Source: Stutzerimonas stutzeri KOS6
Lineage (GTDB): Bacteria > Pseudomonadota > Gammaproteobacteria > Pseudomonadales > Pseudomonadaceae
Length of the DNA stretch: 51,955 bases
NCBI RefSeq assembly: GCF_000307775.2
Contig: NZ_KK020677.1
Span: forward strand, 709,723 to 761,677
Direction: 5' to 3'
The notes below the pieces were generated by a model. The model was not told the DNA's origin and ran no database searches. It was given only the letters and a program-made list of their open reading frames with translations. Below are positions 38,224-48,326 of this stretch, in pieces. Position numbers and translations under genes: made by a program. Every line of letters starts with the position of its first letter. Position 1 is the stretch's first letter.

Positions 38224-39462
38224 ATGGCTTTGATCGTACAGAAGTTTGGGGGTACCTCGGTCGGCACCGTCGAGCGTATCGAGCAGGTGGCCGAAAAGGT
38301 CAAGAAATTCCGCGACGGTGGTGACGATATCGTTGTCGTCGTGTCGGCCATGAGCGGCGAAACCAACCGCCTGATCGATCTCGCCAGGCAGATCAGCGAA
38401 CAGCCGGTTGCCCGCGAGCTGGACGTGATGGTGTCAACCGGCGAGCAGGTCACCATCGCCTTGCTGGCGATGGCACTGATCAAGCGCGGTGTACCGGCGG
38501 TGTCCTACACTGGCAATCAGGTCCGCATTCTCACTGATAGCGCGCATACCAAGGCGCGCATCCTGCAGATCGATGGCCAGCGTATCCAGCGCGATATCAA
38601 GGCGGGCCGGGTGGTCGTGGTGGCCGGATTCCAGGGTGTCGATGAAAAGGGCAATATCACCACGCTCGGCCGTGGCGGTTCCGATACCACCGGTGTGGCG
38701 CTGGCAGCGGCGCTGAAGGCCGATGAGTGCCAGATCTATACCGATGTGGATGGCGTGTATACGACCGATCCTCGCGTCGTGGCGAAGGCTCAGCGCCTGG
38801 ACAAGATCACGTTCGAGGAAATGCTGGAAATGGCTAGCCTCGGCTCCAAGGTGCTTCAGATCCGGGCGGTCGAGTTCGCCGGCAAGTACAGCGTTCCGTT
38901 GCGCGTGCTGCACAGTTTTCAGGAGGGTCCGGGTACCCTCATTACCCTTGATGAAGAGGAATCCATGGAACAGCCCATCATTTCCGGCATCGCCTTCAAT
39001 CGCGACGAGGCCAAGCTGACCATCCGTGGGGTGCCGGACACGCCCGGCGTGGCCTTCAAGATACTCGGGCCGATCAGCGCGGCGAATGTGGAAGTGGACA
39101 TGATCGTGCAGAACGTCGCGCACGATAACACCACCGATTTCACGTTCACCGTGCATCGAAACGACTACAACAATGCCTTGCAGGTTCTGCAGAGCATTGC
39201 GAGTGAAATGGGCGCCCGGGAAGTGATCGGCGACACCGACATTGCCAAGGTTTCCATCGTGGGCGTCGGCATGCGTTCGCACGCCGGCGTTGCCAGCCGG
39301 ATGTTCGAGGCGCTGGCCAAGGAAAACATCAATATCCAGATGATTTCCACTTCGGAGATCAAGGTGTCGGTGGTTATCGAGGAGAAGTATCTCGAGCTCG
39401 CCGTACGAGCTCTGCATACTGCTTTCGAACTGGATGCCCCGGCTGGCAATACTGCGGAATGA
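38224..39462 (+). CDS. lysC: Aspartate kinase
   Basis: LysC phosphorylates aspartate at the head of the Lys/Thr/Met pathway. The 412-residue protein has VQKFGGTSVGTVERIE at the N-terminus, the catalytic LGRGGSDTTGVALA, and two C-terminal ACT domains (about 265-335 and 345-405) for feedback control. An internal ATG at 38965 (residue 248, MEQPIISGIAF) preceded by AGAGGA could give a separate regulatory beta subunit, as known for the alpha2beta2 type. Stop at 39462 is followed by a GC hairpin. Confidence 0.97.
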   Translation: MALIVQKFGGTSVGTVERIEQVAEKVKKFRDGGDDIVVVVSAMSGETNRLIDLARQISEQPVARELDVMVSTGEQVTIALLAMALIKRGVPAVSYTGNQVRILTDSAHTKARILQIDGQRIQRDIKAGRVVVVAGFQGVDEKGNITTLGRGGSDTTGVALAAALKADECQIYTDVDGVYTTDPRVVAKAQRLDKITFEEMLEMASLGSKVLQIRAVEFAGKYSVPLRVLHSFQEGPGTLITLDEEESMEQPIISGIAFNRDEAKLTIRGVPDTPGVAFKILGPISAANVEVDMIVQNVAHDNTTDFTFTVHRNDYNNALQVLQSIASEMGAREVIGDTDIAKVSIVGVGMRSHAGVASRMFEALAKENINIQMISTSEIKVSVVIEEKYLELAVRALHTAFELDAPAGNTAE

Positions 39463-39471
39463 ATCGCAGAG

Positions 39472-39489
39472 GGCGCGCCAGTGCGCGCC
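39472..39489 (+). terminator. GC-rich hairpin after lysC
   Basis: GGCGCGC (39472-39478) pairs with GCGCGCC (39483-39489) around four bases, followed by a T-containing but interrupted tract. Probably a modest terminator. Confidence 0.5.
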
Positions 39490-39640
39490 TTCTGTCGTCT
39501 TGGGTTGCGCGAAAAGGAACTTTAGGCTCCTGCGCGCGGGTCAATAGCTGGTGAAAGGCTCTAGCTTCAACGTTTTACGGACATGATCCGTATTTTTCTG
39601 CAGATTGTTTACTGAACTGAATCCGTTTAAGGAGAAAGGA

Positions 39641-39826
39641 ATGCTGATTCTGACTCGCCGGGTTGGAGAGACCCTGATGGTGGGTGACGATGTGACTGTC
39701 ACTGTGTTGGGCGTGAAAGGGAACCAGGTACGTATCGGCGTAAATGCCCCCAAGGAGGTGGCGGTGCATCGAGAGGAGATTTACCAACGGATCCAGAAAG
39801 AGAAGGACCAAGAACCAAGCCACTAA
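39641..39826 (+). CDS. csrA: Carbon storage regulator CsrA/RsmA
   Basis: CsrA binds GGA-containing mRNA leaders and controls carbon flow, biofilm and secretion. The 61-residue protein [28 protein letters not shown] sequence has the RNA-binding residues at both ends (LTRR, and [10 protein letters not shown]). The true start is ATG 39641 with AAGGAGAAAGGA upstream; a longer in-frame version from 39605 lacks a ribosome-binding site. tRNA genes follow. Confidence 0.97.
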   Translation: MLILTRRVGETLMVGDDVTVTVLGVKGNQVRIGVNAPKEVAVHREEIYQRIQKEKDQEPSH

Positions 39827-39888
39827 TTTTTCTGTGATTTTTGGCTTTGCAAACGGGGTAAAGATGGGTATGATGCGCCCCGTGTTGC

Positions 39889-39979
39889 GGAGAGGTGGCC
39901 GAGTGGCCGAAGGCGCTCCCCTGCTAAGGGAGTACACCTCAAAAGGGTGTCGGGGGTTCGAATCCCCCCTTCTCCGCCA
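39889..39979 (+). tRNA. tRNA-Ser(GCT)
   Basis: A 91-base tRNA with acceptor GGAGAGG/CCTTCTCC, a long variable arm (ACACCTCAAAAGGGTGT) typical of serine tRNAs, T-loop GGTTCGAATCC and encoded CCA. The anticodon GCT is at 39923-39925. Confidence 0.96.
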
Positions 39980-40090
39980 TTTTGCGTTCTAGGGTTCTGA
40001 TGGTCGCGGCAGCCTGCTTTCAATCAAGAAAGCGCAAGTGGCAAAAGACTTGACCGTCAATGTTTACTCCCTATAATGCGCACGCTCAGC

Positions 40091-40167
40091 GCACTCATAG
40101 CTCAGCTGGATAGAGTACTCGGCTACGAACCGAGCGGTCGGAGGTTCGAATCCTCCTGAGTGCGCCA
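40091..40167 (+). tRNA. tRNA-Arg(ACG), copy 1
   Basis: A 77-base tRNA with acceptor GCACTCA/TGAGTGC, D-arm TAGCTCAGCTGGATAGAG, anticodon ACG at 40125-40127, T-loop GGTTCGAATCC and encoded CCA. It is identical in sequence to the second copy 71 bases downstream. Confidence 0.97.
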
Positions 40168-40238
40168 TACTTCGAACGATCGACTTTCATGTGGATCTTT
40201 CAAGCAACCAGAAGTGATCTGGTCTATCAAGCACTTAC

Positions 40239-40315
40239 GCACTCATAGCTCAGCTGGATAGAGTACTCGGCTACGAACCGAGCGGTCGGAGGTTCGAATC
40301 CTCCTGAGTGCGCCA
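40239..40315 (+). tRNA. tRNA-Arg(ACG), copy 2
   Basis: Identical to the copy at 40091-40167, with anticodon ACG at 40273-40275. A clear intrinsic terminator follows within ten bases. Confidence 0.97.
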
Positions 40316-40324
40316 ACTAGAAGA

Positions 40325-40352
40325 AGGGCCTGCAGCGATGCAGGCCCTTTTT
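40325..40352 (+). terminator. Intrinsic terminator after the tRNA genes
   Basis: AAGGGCCTGCA (40324-40334 region) pairs with TGCAGGCCCTT around GCGA, followed by five Ts. It ends the tRNA transcript and may also serve the convergent DUF4124 gene. Confidence 0.88.
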
Positions 40353-40361
40353 CGTTTCCGT

Positions 40362-40847
40362 TCATTTGCGCCCGCCCAGTACGCAGCCGTTCTCGTCAAA
40401 GCTGACTGTGCGTACCTGGCCACTGCTGTCGCGAAAGCGCAGGCGTTGCCTGCCATTGTTGCTGGTGATGCTCTCCGGTCGACCCAGTGCACTTTCGACA
40501 TCGTTGCGGGTCATTCCGGGGCGGACGCGCTTGCCGATGATCGCGCTGCGCCGGGCGCTCCCGGTCACTCTGTTTCCACAGCCATCATCCTTTTCCGCGA
40601 CAATCGCCAGCTCATTGTCCGCCTGGCGGCTGGCATCTCCTTTGGTTCGTGAGGGTGCCATGGGTACTGCCTTGCCCGAGCTGGGCGTCGGGTTGGTTGC
40701 ACGTTGCCGTTGCTGATGCTGTTCTTCTGGGCATCCTTGCTGGCTGAAGGTGACATGCCCCGATGGGTCGATGCAGCGAAACACGTTCGCGGAAAATGCC
40801 GGGTTCGCCAGCAAGAGCAGGCTTGTGCAGATAGCCATCGCTTTCAT
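40362..40847 (-). CDS. Secreted DUF4124-type protein with SmpA/OmlA-like C-terminus
   Basis: The 161-residue precursor has a signal peptide (MKAMAICTSLLLLANPAFSA). A DUF4124-like region follows (NVFRCIDPSGHVTFSQQGCPEE), then a Lys/Ser-rich linker. The C-terminal GKRVRPGMTRNDVESALGRPESITS resembles the SmpA/OmlA (BamE-like) motif. Four cysteines in the mature part could form disulfides. Function unknown. Confidence 0.82.
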   Translation of the reverse strand: MKAMAICTSLLLLANPAFSANVFRCIDPSGHVTFSQQGCPEEQHQQRQRATNPTPSSGKAVPMAPSRTKGDASRQADNELAIVAEKDDGCGNRVTGSARRSAIIGKRVRPGMTRNDVESALGRPESITSNNGRQRLRFRDSSGQVRTVSFDENGCVLGGRK

Positions 40848-41188
40848 TCTCGTCCTCCGTGACTGAGCAATCGCTTGTGCAGGCTACTCAATAAAACCTG
40901 TCATGACATCCGTGTCTCCTCGCTGCGTGAAGGCGTCGACACAATGTCGGCTTTGCCGTAACGGTTGGGTGGTTTGCGTCGTTTGTGTACAGGTCGCCGA
41001 GAATGGCTGTACTTGAGCGCATCGAGCCCGCCATCACGATGTTATGATTGCCGCATTCGCCCATTAGGGTCTGTGGAATAACCTTTCCTTATGGACTTAC
41101 CCAGTAGTCGCTCACGTTTTCCGGTTGCCAATCACCTATTGATTGAATGATTCCCCTGGCGCGCTCCAGGCCGGGGGTGGAGTGCGCC
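40848..41188. other. Intergenic region before mgtE, nothing identified
   Basis: This 341-base stretch lies between the divergent DUF4124-type gene and mgtE. I see no gene, terminator or recognised operator. An M-box riboswitch, which controls some mgtE genes, could not be recognised by eye. Confidence 0.5.
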
Positions 41189-42631
41189 ATGACAGAAGTA
41201 GAAGCAAAAAAGCCCCAAGAAACCTTGCAGGACCGCCTGGCGCAGGTGGTCGAGTTGCTGCAGCGACGCCGCCTGGGTGAGGACGGAGGGTCGCGCCAGG
41301 ACGGCCAGCAGGCAGATCTGGGTGACAGCTACGACCAACATCAGATCCTCTCTGAGTTGCAGCGCAGGCTGGAAGAGCTGCACCCGGCAGACGTTGCTCA
41401 CATCCTCGAGGCATTGCCGCTCGATGAGCGCCTGACTGTCTGGCAGCTCGTCAAGGCCGAGCGTGACGGCGATATTCTGCTCGAGGTTTCCGACGCTGTT
41501 CGGGAAACGCTGATCGCCGATATGGACGATCACGAGCTGCTTGCCGCGGCCAAGGAAATGGACGCCGACGAACTGGCGGATCTGGCACCCGAACTGCCGC
41601 GCGATGTCGTGCACGAGTTGATGGAGAGTCTCGACGCTCAGCAGCGCGAGCGGGTGCGCTCGGCTTTGTCCTATGAGGAGGATCAGGTCGGCGCGCTGAT
41701 GGACTTCGAGATGGTCACCATTCGCGAGGATGTCAGTCTTGAGGTGGTGCTGCGCTATTTGCGCCGCCTGAAGGAGCTGCCTGGGCATACCGACAAGCTA
41801 TTTGTGGTTGATTATGACGGCGTGCTCAAGGGGGTGCTGCCGATCAAGCGTCTCCTGGTGAACGATCCGGACAAGCAGGTCGCGGAGGTGATGGCCAGCG
41901 ATCCGGTCACCTTCCATCCCGACGAAGATGCTTATGATGCCGCCCAGGCCTTCGAGCGCTATGACCTGGTTTCCACGCCGGTCGTCGACAAGGGTGGCAA
42001 GCTGATCGGCCGCCTGACCATCGATGAGATGGTCGACCTGATCCGCGAGGAGAGTGAAAGCGAAGTCCTCAACATGGCGGGTCTGCGCGAAGAGGAAGAT
42101 ATCTTCGCATCCGTCTGGAAGTCGGTACGTAACCGTTGGGCCTGGCTGGCCGTCAATCTGATCACTGCATTCATTGCCTCGCGTGTCATCGGACTGTTCG
42201 ATGGTTCGATCGAGAAGCTGGTGGCGCTGGCCGCCCTGATGCCAATTGTCGCAGGCATTGGCGGCAACTCCGGCAACCAGACGATCACCATGATCGTTCG
42301 CGCCATGGCACTGGATCAGGTGGGTACCGGCAATACAACGCGTCTGTTGCGCAAGGAGGTCGGGGTAGGGTTGGTCAATGGCGTGGTATGGGGCGGTGTC
42401 ATCGGTGCTGTCGCCTGGTGGCTGTATGGCAGCTGGTCGCTCGGGGTGGTGATGACTACCGCGATGACGCTGAATCTGTTGCTGGCCGCGCTTATGGGAG
42501 TGCTGATTCCGATGACCCTGGCGCGTCTGGGGCGCGATCCGGCAATGGGGGCCAGCGTGATGATCACGGCCATGACCGACAGCGGCGGATTTTTCATTTT
42601 CCTCGGGTTGGCAACCATTTTTCTCCTGTAA
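41189..42631 (+). CDS. mgtE: Magnesium transporter MgtE
   Basis: MgtE is a Mg2+ channel gated by its cytoplasmic domain. The 480-residue protein has the N domain (about 50-160, with HPADVAHILEALPLDERLTVWQLV), two CBS domains (about 160-285, with GALMDFEMVTIRED and VMASDPVTFHPDEDAYDAAQ) and five membrane segments from about 315, including PIVAGIGGNSGNQ that lines the pore. ATG 41189 is preferred to an in-frame ATG at 41147 because of the GGTGGAG site. Confidence 0.95.
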   Translation: MTEVEAKKPQETLQDRLAQVVELLQRRRLGEDGGSRQDGQQADLGDSYDQHQILSELQRRLEELHPADVAHILEALPLDERLTVWQLVKAERDGDILLEVSDAVRETLIADMDDHELLAAAKEMDADELADLAPELPRDVVHELMESLDAQQRERVRSALSYEEDQVGALMDFEMVTIREDVSLEVVLRYLRRLKELPGHTDKLFVVDYDGVLKGVLPIKRLLVNDPDKQVAEVMASDPVTFHPDEDAYDAAQAFERYDLVSTPVVDKGGKLIGRLTIDEMVDLIREESESEVLNMAGLREEEDIFASVWKSVRNRWAWLAVNLITAFIASRVIGLFDGSIEKLVALAALMPIVAGIGGNSGNQTITMIVRAMALDQVGTGNTTRLLRKEVGVGLVNGVVWGGVIGAVAWWLYGSWSLGVVMTTAMTLNLLLAALMGVLIPMTLARLGRDPAMGASVMITAMTDSGGFFIFLGLATIFLL

Positions 42632-42771
42632 GAGCGGTTTTCGTACCTTCTTCAGGTTTGCCTTGCTTCCTTGTTTCGGGCTAAGGTTCGGCCGTTTCGC
42701 CTGTCGCGAAACGCGTCCGAACTAACGCAGCGAATAACAAGCGGCCTGAGCTGCTGATAAGGGAATTCCCG

Positions 42772-43014
42772 ATGACCCCTAGCCAACTCCTGCTCGAAGG
42801 CGTGGAAATCATGCTGTTCGGCATCGGTTTCGTCTTTGCCTTCCTCGTCCTGTTGATCCTCTGCATTCGCCTGATGTCTTACCTGACCGCTCGCTTTGTC
42901 AGTGTTCCGGCACCTCAGCTGGCGGCTGCGCCGGCTGCTAGCGCAGAGGCAGATGCGGACATTCTTGCAGCCATCCAGGCCGCTATTCATCAACACCGCG
43001 CGCGGCGCGGTTGA
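42772..43014 (+). CDS. oadG: Oxaloacetate decarboxylase gamma chain
   Basis: The 80-residue membrane protein has one hydrophobic segment ([22 protein letters not shown]) followed by an Ala/Pro linker and a C-terminal helix ending in HQHRARRG, as in OadG, which anchors the alpha chain to the beta subunit. It heads oadG-oadA-oadB. Confidence 0.9.
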   Translation: MTPSQLLLEGVEIMLFGIGFVFAFLVLLILCIRLMSYLTARFVSVPAPQLAAAPAASAEADADILAAIQAAIHQHRARRG

Positions 43015-43036
43015 CCCTGGAAAGGGAGTTCCTTCC

Positions 43037-44818
43037 ATGACCGTTGCTAAACAGCCGCTCGGCATCACCGATGTGGTGCTGCGTGATGCGCACCAATCCA
43101 TCCTCGCCACCCGCGTCCGGCTGGAAGACATGCTGCCGATTGCAGCCAAGCTTGATCAGGTAGGTTTCTGGTCGGTGGAAAGCTGGGGTGGCGCGACTTT
43201 CGACGCCTGCATTCGCTATCTGGGTGAGGACCCCTGGGAGCGTATCCGCGAGCTCAAGAAGGCCATGCCCAATACTCGCCAGCAGATGCTGCTGCGGGGG
43301 CAGAACCTGCTGGGATACCGGCACTATGCTGACGACGTGGTGGAAAAATTCGTCGAGCGTGCTGCTGTCAACGGCGTTGACGTGTTCCGCGTATTCGACG
43401 CGATGAACGATCCTCGCAATCTCGAGACGGCCTTGCGCGCGGTCAAGCGGAACGGCAGGCATGCGCAAGGCACGATCTCCTACACCACCAGTCCGGTGCA
43501 CACGCTTGAAATGTGGGTCGACCTGGCCAAGCAGATCGAGGACATGGGTGCTGATTCGGTGGCTATCAAGGACATGGCCGGCATTCTCACGCCCTACATG
43601 GCGTTTGAGCTGGTATCGCGCCTGAAGAGCAGTCTCTCCATTCCGGTTCATATGCAGTGTCACGCTACGGCGGGGTTGTCCACTGCTGCGATCCTGAAGG
43701 CCGTCGAAGCCGGCATCGACAACGTCGATACCGCCATTTCCTCGCTCTCGATGACCTACGGGCATTCGCCGACGGAGTCGGTGGTTGCGATTTTCCAGGG
43801 CACGGACAGAGACACGGGCCTGAATCTGGAATTGCTCGAAGAAATCGCGGCGTACTTCCGCGAGGTGCGCAAGAAGTATGCGAGGTTTGAGGGCACGCTG
43901 CGCGGGGTCGATTCGCGGATTCTGGTAGCCCAGGTGCCTGGCGGCATGCTGACGAACATGGAAGGCCAACTGAAGGAACAGGGCGCTCTGGACAAGTTCG
44001 ATGATGTGCTTGCGGAGATCCCGCGGGTCCGGGAGGACCTGGGGTTCATCCCGCTGGTGACACCGACTTCGCAGATCGTTGGCACCCAGGCGGTGATCAA
44101 TGTGCTGACCGGCGAGCGCTACAAGTCGATCACCAAGGAGACGGCCGGTGTGCTCAAGGGTGAGTACGGTGCGGCTCCAGCCCCGTTCAATGCAGAGCTG
44201 CAGGCGCGGGTGCTGGATGGTGCGCAAGTCATCACCTGTCGTCCGGCAGACCTGCTGCAGCCGGAGATGGACCGTCTGACTACCGAGCTGCAAGGGTTGG
44301 CCGATGAAAAAGGCATCGAGCTGGCGACCGACTCGATCGATGACGTTCTGACCTATGCCCTGTTCCCTCAGATTGGTTTGAAGTTCCTTGAGAATCGGGG
44401 TAATCCGGCTGCATTCGAGCCAGTGCCGACCGGCAACGATGCAACTGTCCTCGAGCCGGGCAAGCCGCAGGCGTATACCGTCGAGGTAAATGGAAAGACG
44501 TATGTCGTACAGGTCACCGACGGTGGCGATATCGAAGGTATCAAATCGCTGGGTGCTGGAGCGGTAAGTGCCTCGACGGGCGCATCCTCATCCGTTCCGG
44601 AAAGCGGCGAAGCGCAACCTGCGCCATTGGCGGGCAACATCTTCAAGGTTTTGGTAAAGCCTGGCCAACTTGTGCAGGAGGGCGACCTGGTGGTGATCCT
44701 CGAAGCCATGAAGATGGAAACCGAGATACGAGCGTTCAAGGCCGGCACTGTTGCCTCGGTCAACGTCAAGGTTGGCGACTCGGTTTCGGTCGGCGACAGC
44801 CTGCTGAGCATCGCCTAA
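43037..44818 (+). CDS. oadA: Oxaloacetate decarboxylase alpha chain (biotin-containing)
   Basis: OadA carries carboxyl from oxaloacetate to biotin. The 593-residue protein has the carboxyltransferase domain (1-310; [25 protein letters not shown] metal site), the PYC/OADA domain (about 310-480), an Ala/Ser-rich linker and a biotinyl domain with EAMKMET, biotin at Lys559. The Pseudomonas product may instead serve as pyruvate carboxylase B subunit, but oadG and oadB next to it favour the membrane pump. Confidence 0.94.
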   Translation: MTVAKQPLGITDVVLRDAHQSILATRVRLEDMLPIAAKLDQVGFWSVESWGGATFDACIRYLGEDPWERIRELKKAMPNTRQQMLLRGQNLLGYRHYADDVVEKFVERAAVNGVDVFRVFDAMNDPRNLETALRAVKRNGRHAQGTISYTTSPVHTLEMWVDLAKQIEDMGADSVAIKDMAGILTPYMAFELVSRLKSSLSIPVHMQCHATAGLSTAAILKAVEAGIDNVDTAISSLSMTYGHSPTESVVAIFQGTDRDTGLNLELLEEIAAYFREVRKKYARFEGTLRGVDSRILVAQVPGGMLTNMEGQLKEQGALDKFDDVLAEIPRVREDLGFIPLVTPTSQIVGTQAVINVLTGERYKSITKETAGVLKGEYGAAPAPFNAELQARVLDGAQVITCRPADLLQPEMDRLTTELQGLADEKGIELATDSIDDVLTYALFPQIGLKFLENRGNPAAFEPVPTGNDATVLEPGKPQAYTVEVNGKTYVVQVTDGGDIEGIKSLGAGAVSASTGASSSVPESGEAQPAPLAGNIFKVLVKPGQLVQEGDLVVILEAMKMETEIRAFKAGTVASVNVKVGDSVSVGDSLLSIA

Positions 44819-44828
44819 GGGGAGTCGC

Positions 44829-45965
44829 ATGGATAAGTTGCTCAAGCTGTGGCAGGGCACCGGGTTGTATCACCTGGAGCCAGGCCAGGCGTTGATGATA
44901 GTTGTCTGCCTGGGGCTGATCTACCTGGCGATCCGCAAGGGTTTCGAGCCGTTGCTGCTGATACCGATCGGTTTTGGCGGCATCCTGGCCAACATTCCGG
45001 TCGCCAACATGGCCGAGGGTGCGGGCATCCTGCACCTGTTCTACGAAGTGGGCCTGCCAACCAGTGTCTTCCCTCTCCTGATCTTCATGGGTGTGGGAGC
45101 GATGACCGACTTCGGGCCTATGCTGGCCAATCCGAAGACCCTGTTGCTTGGGGCTGCGGCGCAGTTCGGCATATTCGCGACCTTGCTCGGTGCGCTGGCG
45201 CTCACTGCGGCGGGCATACCGGGCATGGAGTTCACGCTGCGTGAAGCCGCTTCGATTGCGATCATCGGCGGCGCTGACGGTCCGACCTCGATTTTCGTGA
45301 CCTCCAAGCTGGCCCCCGAGCTGCTCGGCCCCATTGCGGTGGCGGCATATTCATACATGGCGCTGGTGCCGCTGATACAGCCGCCGATCATGCGGGCCAT
45401 GACGACGAAGGAAGAGCGTGCCATCGTCATGACTCAGCTTCGTCACGTCAGTCAGACCGAGAAGATCGTCTTCCCTTTGGTGCTCTGTCTGTTGGTCGGC
45501 TTGTTGCTACCGGACGCGGCTCCGTTGGTAGGCATGTTTGCGTTCGGCAACCTGTTGCGTGAGTGTGGCGTCGTGGATCGTCTGGCGGACACCTCGCGCA
45601 ACGCGCTGATCAACATCGTCACGATCGCGCTAGGCCTGACAGTAGGATCCAAGCTGTCGTCAGAAGCTTTCCTGCAGTTGAAGACGCTGGGGATATTGGT
45701 GCTGGGTATGGTCGCGTTCTGTGGTGGTACTGCGGCGGGAATATTCATGGCCAAGCTGATGAACCGTTTCAGCCAGAACAAGATCAATCCATTGATCGGC
45801 TCTGCGGGTGTATCGGCCGTGCCAATGGCTGCGCGTGTATCGAACAAGCTTGGATTGGAGGCGAATCCACAGAATTTCCTGCTGATGCACGCGATGGGCC
45901 CGAATGTCGCGGGGGTGATCGGTTCTGCCGTCGCTGCCGGTGTCCTGCTCAACTTCGTGGGCTAG
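44829..45965 (+). CDS. oadB: Oxaloacetate decarboxylase beta chain (Na+ pump)
   Basis: OadB decarboxylates biotin-CO2 and exports Na+. The 378-residue protein has about nine membrane segments, with the conserved [16 protein letters not shown] and the C-terminal [50 protein letters not shown]. Eleven bases after oadA. Confidence 0.95.
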   Translation: MDKLLKLWQGTGLYHLEPGQALMIVVCLGLIYLAIRKGFEPLLLIPIGFGGILANIPVANMAEGAGILHLFYEVGLPTSVFPLLIFMGVGAMTDFGPMLANPKTLLLGAAAQFGIFATLLGALALTAAGIPGMEFTLREAASIAIIGGADGPTSIFVTSKLAPELLGPIAVAAYSYMALVPLIQPPIMRAMTTKEERAIVMTQLRHVSQTEKIVFPLVLCLLVGLLLPDAAPLVGMFAFGNLLRECGVVDRLADTSRNALINIVTIALGLTVGSKLSSEAFLQLKTLGILVLGMVAFCGGTAAGIFMAKLMNRFSQNKINPLIGSAGVSAVPMAARVSNKLGLEANPQNFLLMHAMGPNVAGVIGSAVAAGVLLNFVG

Positions 45966-46300
45966 CTTGGTCCAGGCTTCGGGGCGGGTGCCTTTGCGCT
46001 GAGGTGCCCGTCCGGGCCGCTCAATCTTAGGATGTTGCAAGGCTCGGTCCGGCCTGTCGGCATCCATGTGTCAGCCTGCGGCTCAAGACGGAACGCGTTC
46101 CGCTCATTTGCGCAACGATGTTGACCGGGTGAGCGAAACCGGCGTGGGCGCAAAGCAAGGGCTTAAGGCGCAGTAGAAAGACTGATAGTAGCGGGCACAC
46201 GCCCTGTACCGACTGGTAGGTGAGTGCATGCTGGATCACCGTGGTGGTTTATGGGCCGCGGTGATCGTGCAGGGCTCCGCAGAGCCCTTGTAATTGCGTA
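45966..46300. other. Intergenic region between oadB and amrZ
   Basis: No gene is supported. A hairpin AGGGCTC/GAGCCCT lies near 46271-46289 and may end transcription from either side. Otherwise I see nothing I can name. Confidence 0.5.
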
Positions 46301-46627
46301 TCAGCCTTCTTCTTTGACGAGTTCGGCGTCCTGCGCGATCAGTGCAATGAGCGCGTTCTGCTGACGATGGGCGAGCTGGCGAAAGCGCTGCAGGAGCTCC
46401 CTTTCATGCAGCGACAACTCCGGGCTGTCGAGGCGCATGCTGAGATCGTCATCGAGCGCGCCTTCCTGTAGCAGGCTTTGCTCCAGTCTCGCGATGATTT
46501 CCGAATTCATGCTGCGGTGGTGATTGCGCGCCACTTCAGCGATGCGTTCGCGCATGCCGTCGGGGAGTCGTACTACGAATTTGTCAGCCGTGCGGCTGGA
46601 GTAAATTGCCTGTTTCATGGGGCGCAT
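46301..46627 (-). CDS. amrZ: Ribbon-helix-helix regulator AmrZ
   Basis: AmrZ (AlgZ) is an Arc-type regulator controlling alginate, twitching motility and c-di-GMP genes in Pseudomonas. The 108-residue protein reads [22 protein letters not shown], then the RHH segment [30 protein letters not shown], and the C-terminal tetramerisation part [28 protein letters not shown], close to P. aeruginosa AmrZ from memory. ATG 46627 matches that start; upstream in-frame ATG is not needed. Confidence 0.93.
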   Translation of the reverse strand: MRPMKQAIYSSRTADKFVVRLPDGMRERIAEVARNHHRSMNSEIIARLEQSLLQEGALDDDLSMRLDSPELSLHERELLQRFRQLAHRQQNALIALIAQDAELVKEEG

Positions 46628-46823
46628 AATTAACCGGTTAGTCAGGTGGGAGTGCTGGCGTATTGCCGGGGTGGTCACCGGTCTGACAATCATCAGCACC
46701 TACTGTTCCGTCTGCCGGCGAAAAATTGGAGACGGGTTCATGGCGCCAATTGTACGGCGTTCCGCTGATTAGTAAAGACGTTGTAGTATCAAAGTGCCTT
46801 TACTGTGATGCAATCCCATATTC

Positions 46824-47009
46824 CTACCGCAGCACCGGATCGAACTTGATTCGGCGGCCAATCACCATTGCCACTAGGAAAAGCAATCCGAAGATTCCCA
46901 GTCCTGCCTTCCAGGCTGGCGCCAGTACGCCAAGGCTTTGAGGAAAGAGAAACGTGCCGCACGCGCTGATCATCGTCAGCACCAAGCAGATGTATGCAAA
47001 TCTGGACAT
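46824..47009 (-). CDS. Small two-TM membrane protein
   Basis: The 61-residue protein has two hydrophobic segments (AYICLVLTMISACGTFLF and LGIFGLLFLVAMVIG). A good AAGGAG ribosome-binding site eight bases before ATG 47009 supports expression. I do not recognise a named family. Confidence 0.7.
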   Translation of the reverse strand: MSRFAYICLVLTMISACGTFLFPQSLGVLAPAWKAGLGIFGLLFLVAMVIGRRIKFDPVLR

Positions 47010-47053
47010 GGCAACTCCTTTTTGCTGATTGCGAAACCTGTCGACAATCGTCC

Positions 47054-47263
47054 TTAGAAGACCCAGCGTTGTGGCTGCGTGTGAATGATGGGTTCGATGA
47101 CGCTGAGAGTGTTTGCCGCCGCCCGATAGGTGGTGGCGGTGGGCTGTGCCGACAGTCGAGGAGATGAGTCGTGGTTAGATTGTTGTATTTCGTCTGGGAG
47201 CTGCATTGAGATCAGGACCGCAAATGCCAGTCCTGCGCAGAGAAGAAAAGCCGGCGTGCTCAT
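47054..47263 (-). CDS. Small single-TM hypothetical protein
   Basis: From ATG 47263 the 69-residue product begins MSTPAFLLCAGLAFAVLISM, a membrane anchor or signal sequence, and continues with a polar tail rich in Gln/Ser/Thr. AAGGGA lies upstream. An in-frame ATG at 47284 would add seven residues. Function unknown. Confidence 0.55.
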   Translation of the reverse strand: MSTPAFLLCAGLAFAVLISMQLPDEIQQSNHDSSPRLSAQPTATTYRAAANTLSVIEPIIHTQPQRWVF

Positions 47264-47343
47264 GAGCGTTATCCCTTGCGCCATATTTGATTTTTTCTTC
47301 TGTAGTGCAGCAGTTGTGCCAAGCTTTAAATTTAAAAAAGTCT

Positions 47344-47361
47344 TTATAAATCAATAAGTTA
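47344..47361 (+). promoter_or_regulatory. IHF-consensus sequence identical to the nifE promoter site
   Basis: TTATAAATCAATAAGTT is identical over 17 bases to 8653-8669 in the nifE promoter and contains an exact IHF consensus (47349-47361). No NifA-type or sigma-54 site is evident around it. It lies upstream of the small gene at 47263 and of tRNA-Arg(CCT). Confidence 0.35.
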
Positions 47362-47534
47362 TCTTGTATTCCTCCATGAGGTTGCTTGCGTTTTGCACGG
47401 CCGCTCCTGTGGGTTAATGCAAATTGCACGACGGCGAGATTTGCTCGCTGTGTATTTCGCCTGTCGGCCACGTTGAGGACAGCTATAGGGGCATGACAAA
47501 CCGCGCTCGTCTCGTTAACATGCCGCCGCGTACT

Positions 47535-47611
47535 GTCCCAGTAGCTCAATTGGATAGAGCATCCCCCTCCTAAGGGGAAGGTTGTGAGTTCGAACCTCGC
47601 CTGGGACGCCA
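47535..47611 (+). tRNA. tRNA-Arg(CCT)
   Basis: A 77-base tRNA with acceptor GTCCCAG/CTGGGAC, D-arm TAGCTCAATTGGATAGAG, anticodon loop CTCCTAA (CCT at 47569-47571), T-loop and encoded CCA. It borders the accessory block that follows. Confidence 0.95.
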
Positions 47612-47713
47612 ATAAAAGCAAGGTCGTAGTTACCCCTTCCATTTTCTTTTTTACTTTTCACTTTAGGTTCTGTACGAAAAGTACTGCCGTAGGCGCCGTA
47701 GCGTGCAAGCCCG

Positions 47714-48139
47714 TCAGACCATTGCAGCAAAACTTCTTGCCAGCTTGTCGTAGCGAGTGCCGATTCTGCGGCTCTCCTTCAGCCAGCCGAACATCCGCTC
47801 AATGCTGTTGCGCTGCCGGTATTTGGGGCGGTCGAACAGCCTTGGCAGGCCGGGCTTGGGCTTGCGTTTCATGGTTCGCAGCGCAATCACAGGCTGCATC
47901 CGGTAACGGTCGCAGTACTGGCGCAAGTGCTCGGCATCGTAGCCTTTGTCTGCCAGCAACCAGCGGCAGCGCTTGCGGGACCAGCCTGGCTTGCCAGGGA
48001 TGCGAACCTGATCCAGGAGTGCCTGGGCATTCGTGATGTCGCTGGCCTGGCCCGGCGACAGCAAAAAGCGCAGAGGCACACCGTTGGCATCGCAGACCAT
48101 TTGGATCTTGGTGGTCAGGCCGCCTCGGCTACGCCCCAA
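47714..48139 (-). CDS. IS5-family transposase, second frame (DDE domain)
   Basis: The 141-residue segment GRSRGGLTTKIQMVCDANG ... WLLADKGYDAEHLRQYC ... YRQRNSIERMFGWLKESRRIGTRYDKLA supplies the second Asp (ADKGYD) and the Glu (IERMFGWLKE) of the DDE triad. The listed start is a TTG; in this group the second frame is normally joined to the first by ribosomal frameshifting, so it is probably not made alone. Confidence 0.8.
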   Translation of the reverse strand: MGRSRGGLTTKIQMVCDANGVPLRFLLSPGQASDITNAQALLDQVRIPGKPGWSRKRCRWLLADKGYDAEHLRQYCDRYRMQPVIALRTMKRKPKPGLPRLFDRPKYRQRNSIERMFGWLKESRRIGTRYDKLARSFAAMV

Positions 48140-48326
48140 TGCATGGTCTACCGGTTCTTCTGGCCCCCCTTTTCCCGGTGCCAGAAGAGGCTCGGGTTGC
48201 TCGCACCGCTGGGGAGTCGATCATCCAAGTATCCAGATCGATCAGTCCTTCCTGATTCAGGTGAATGTGCAAACGCTCAAGAACCTGCTCGAACGTGCCG
48301 TCATCCCGCCAGTCACGAAACCGCTG

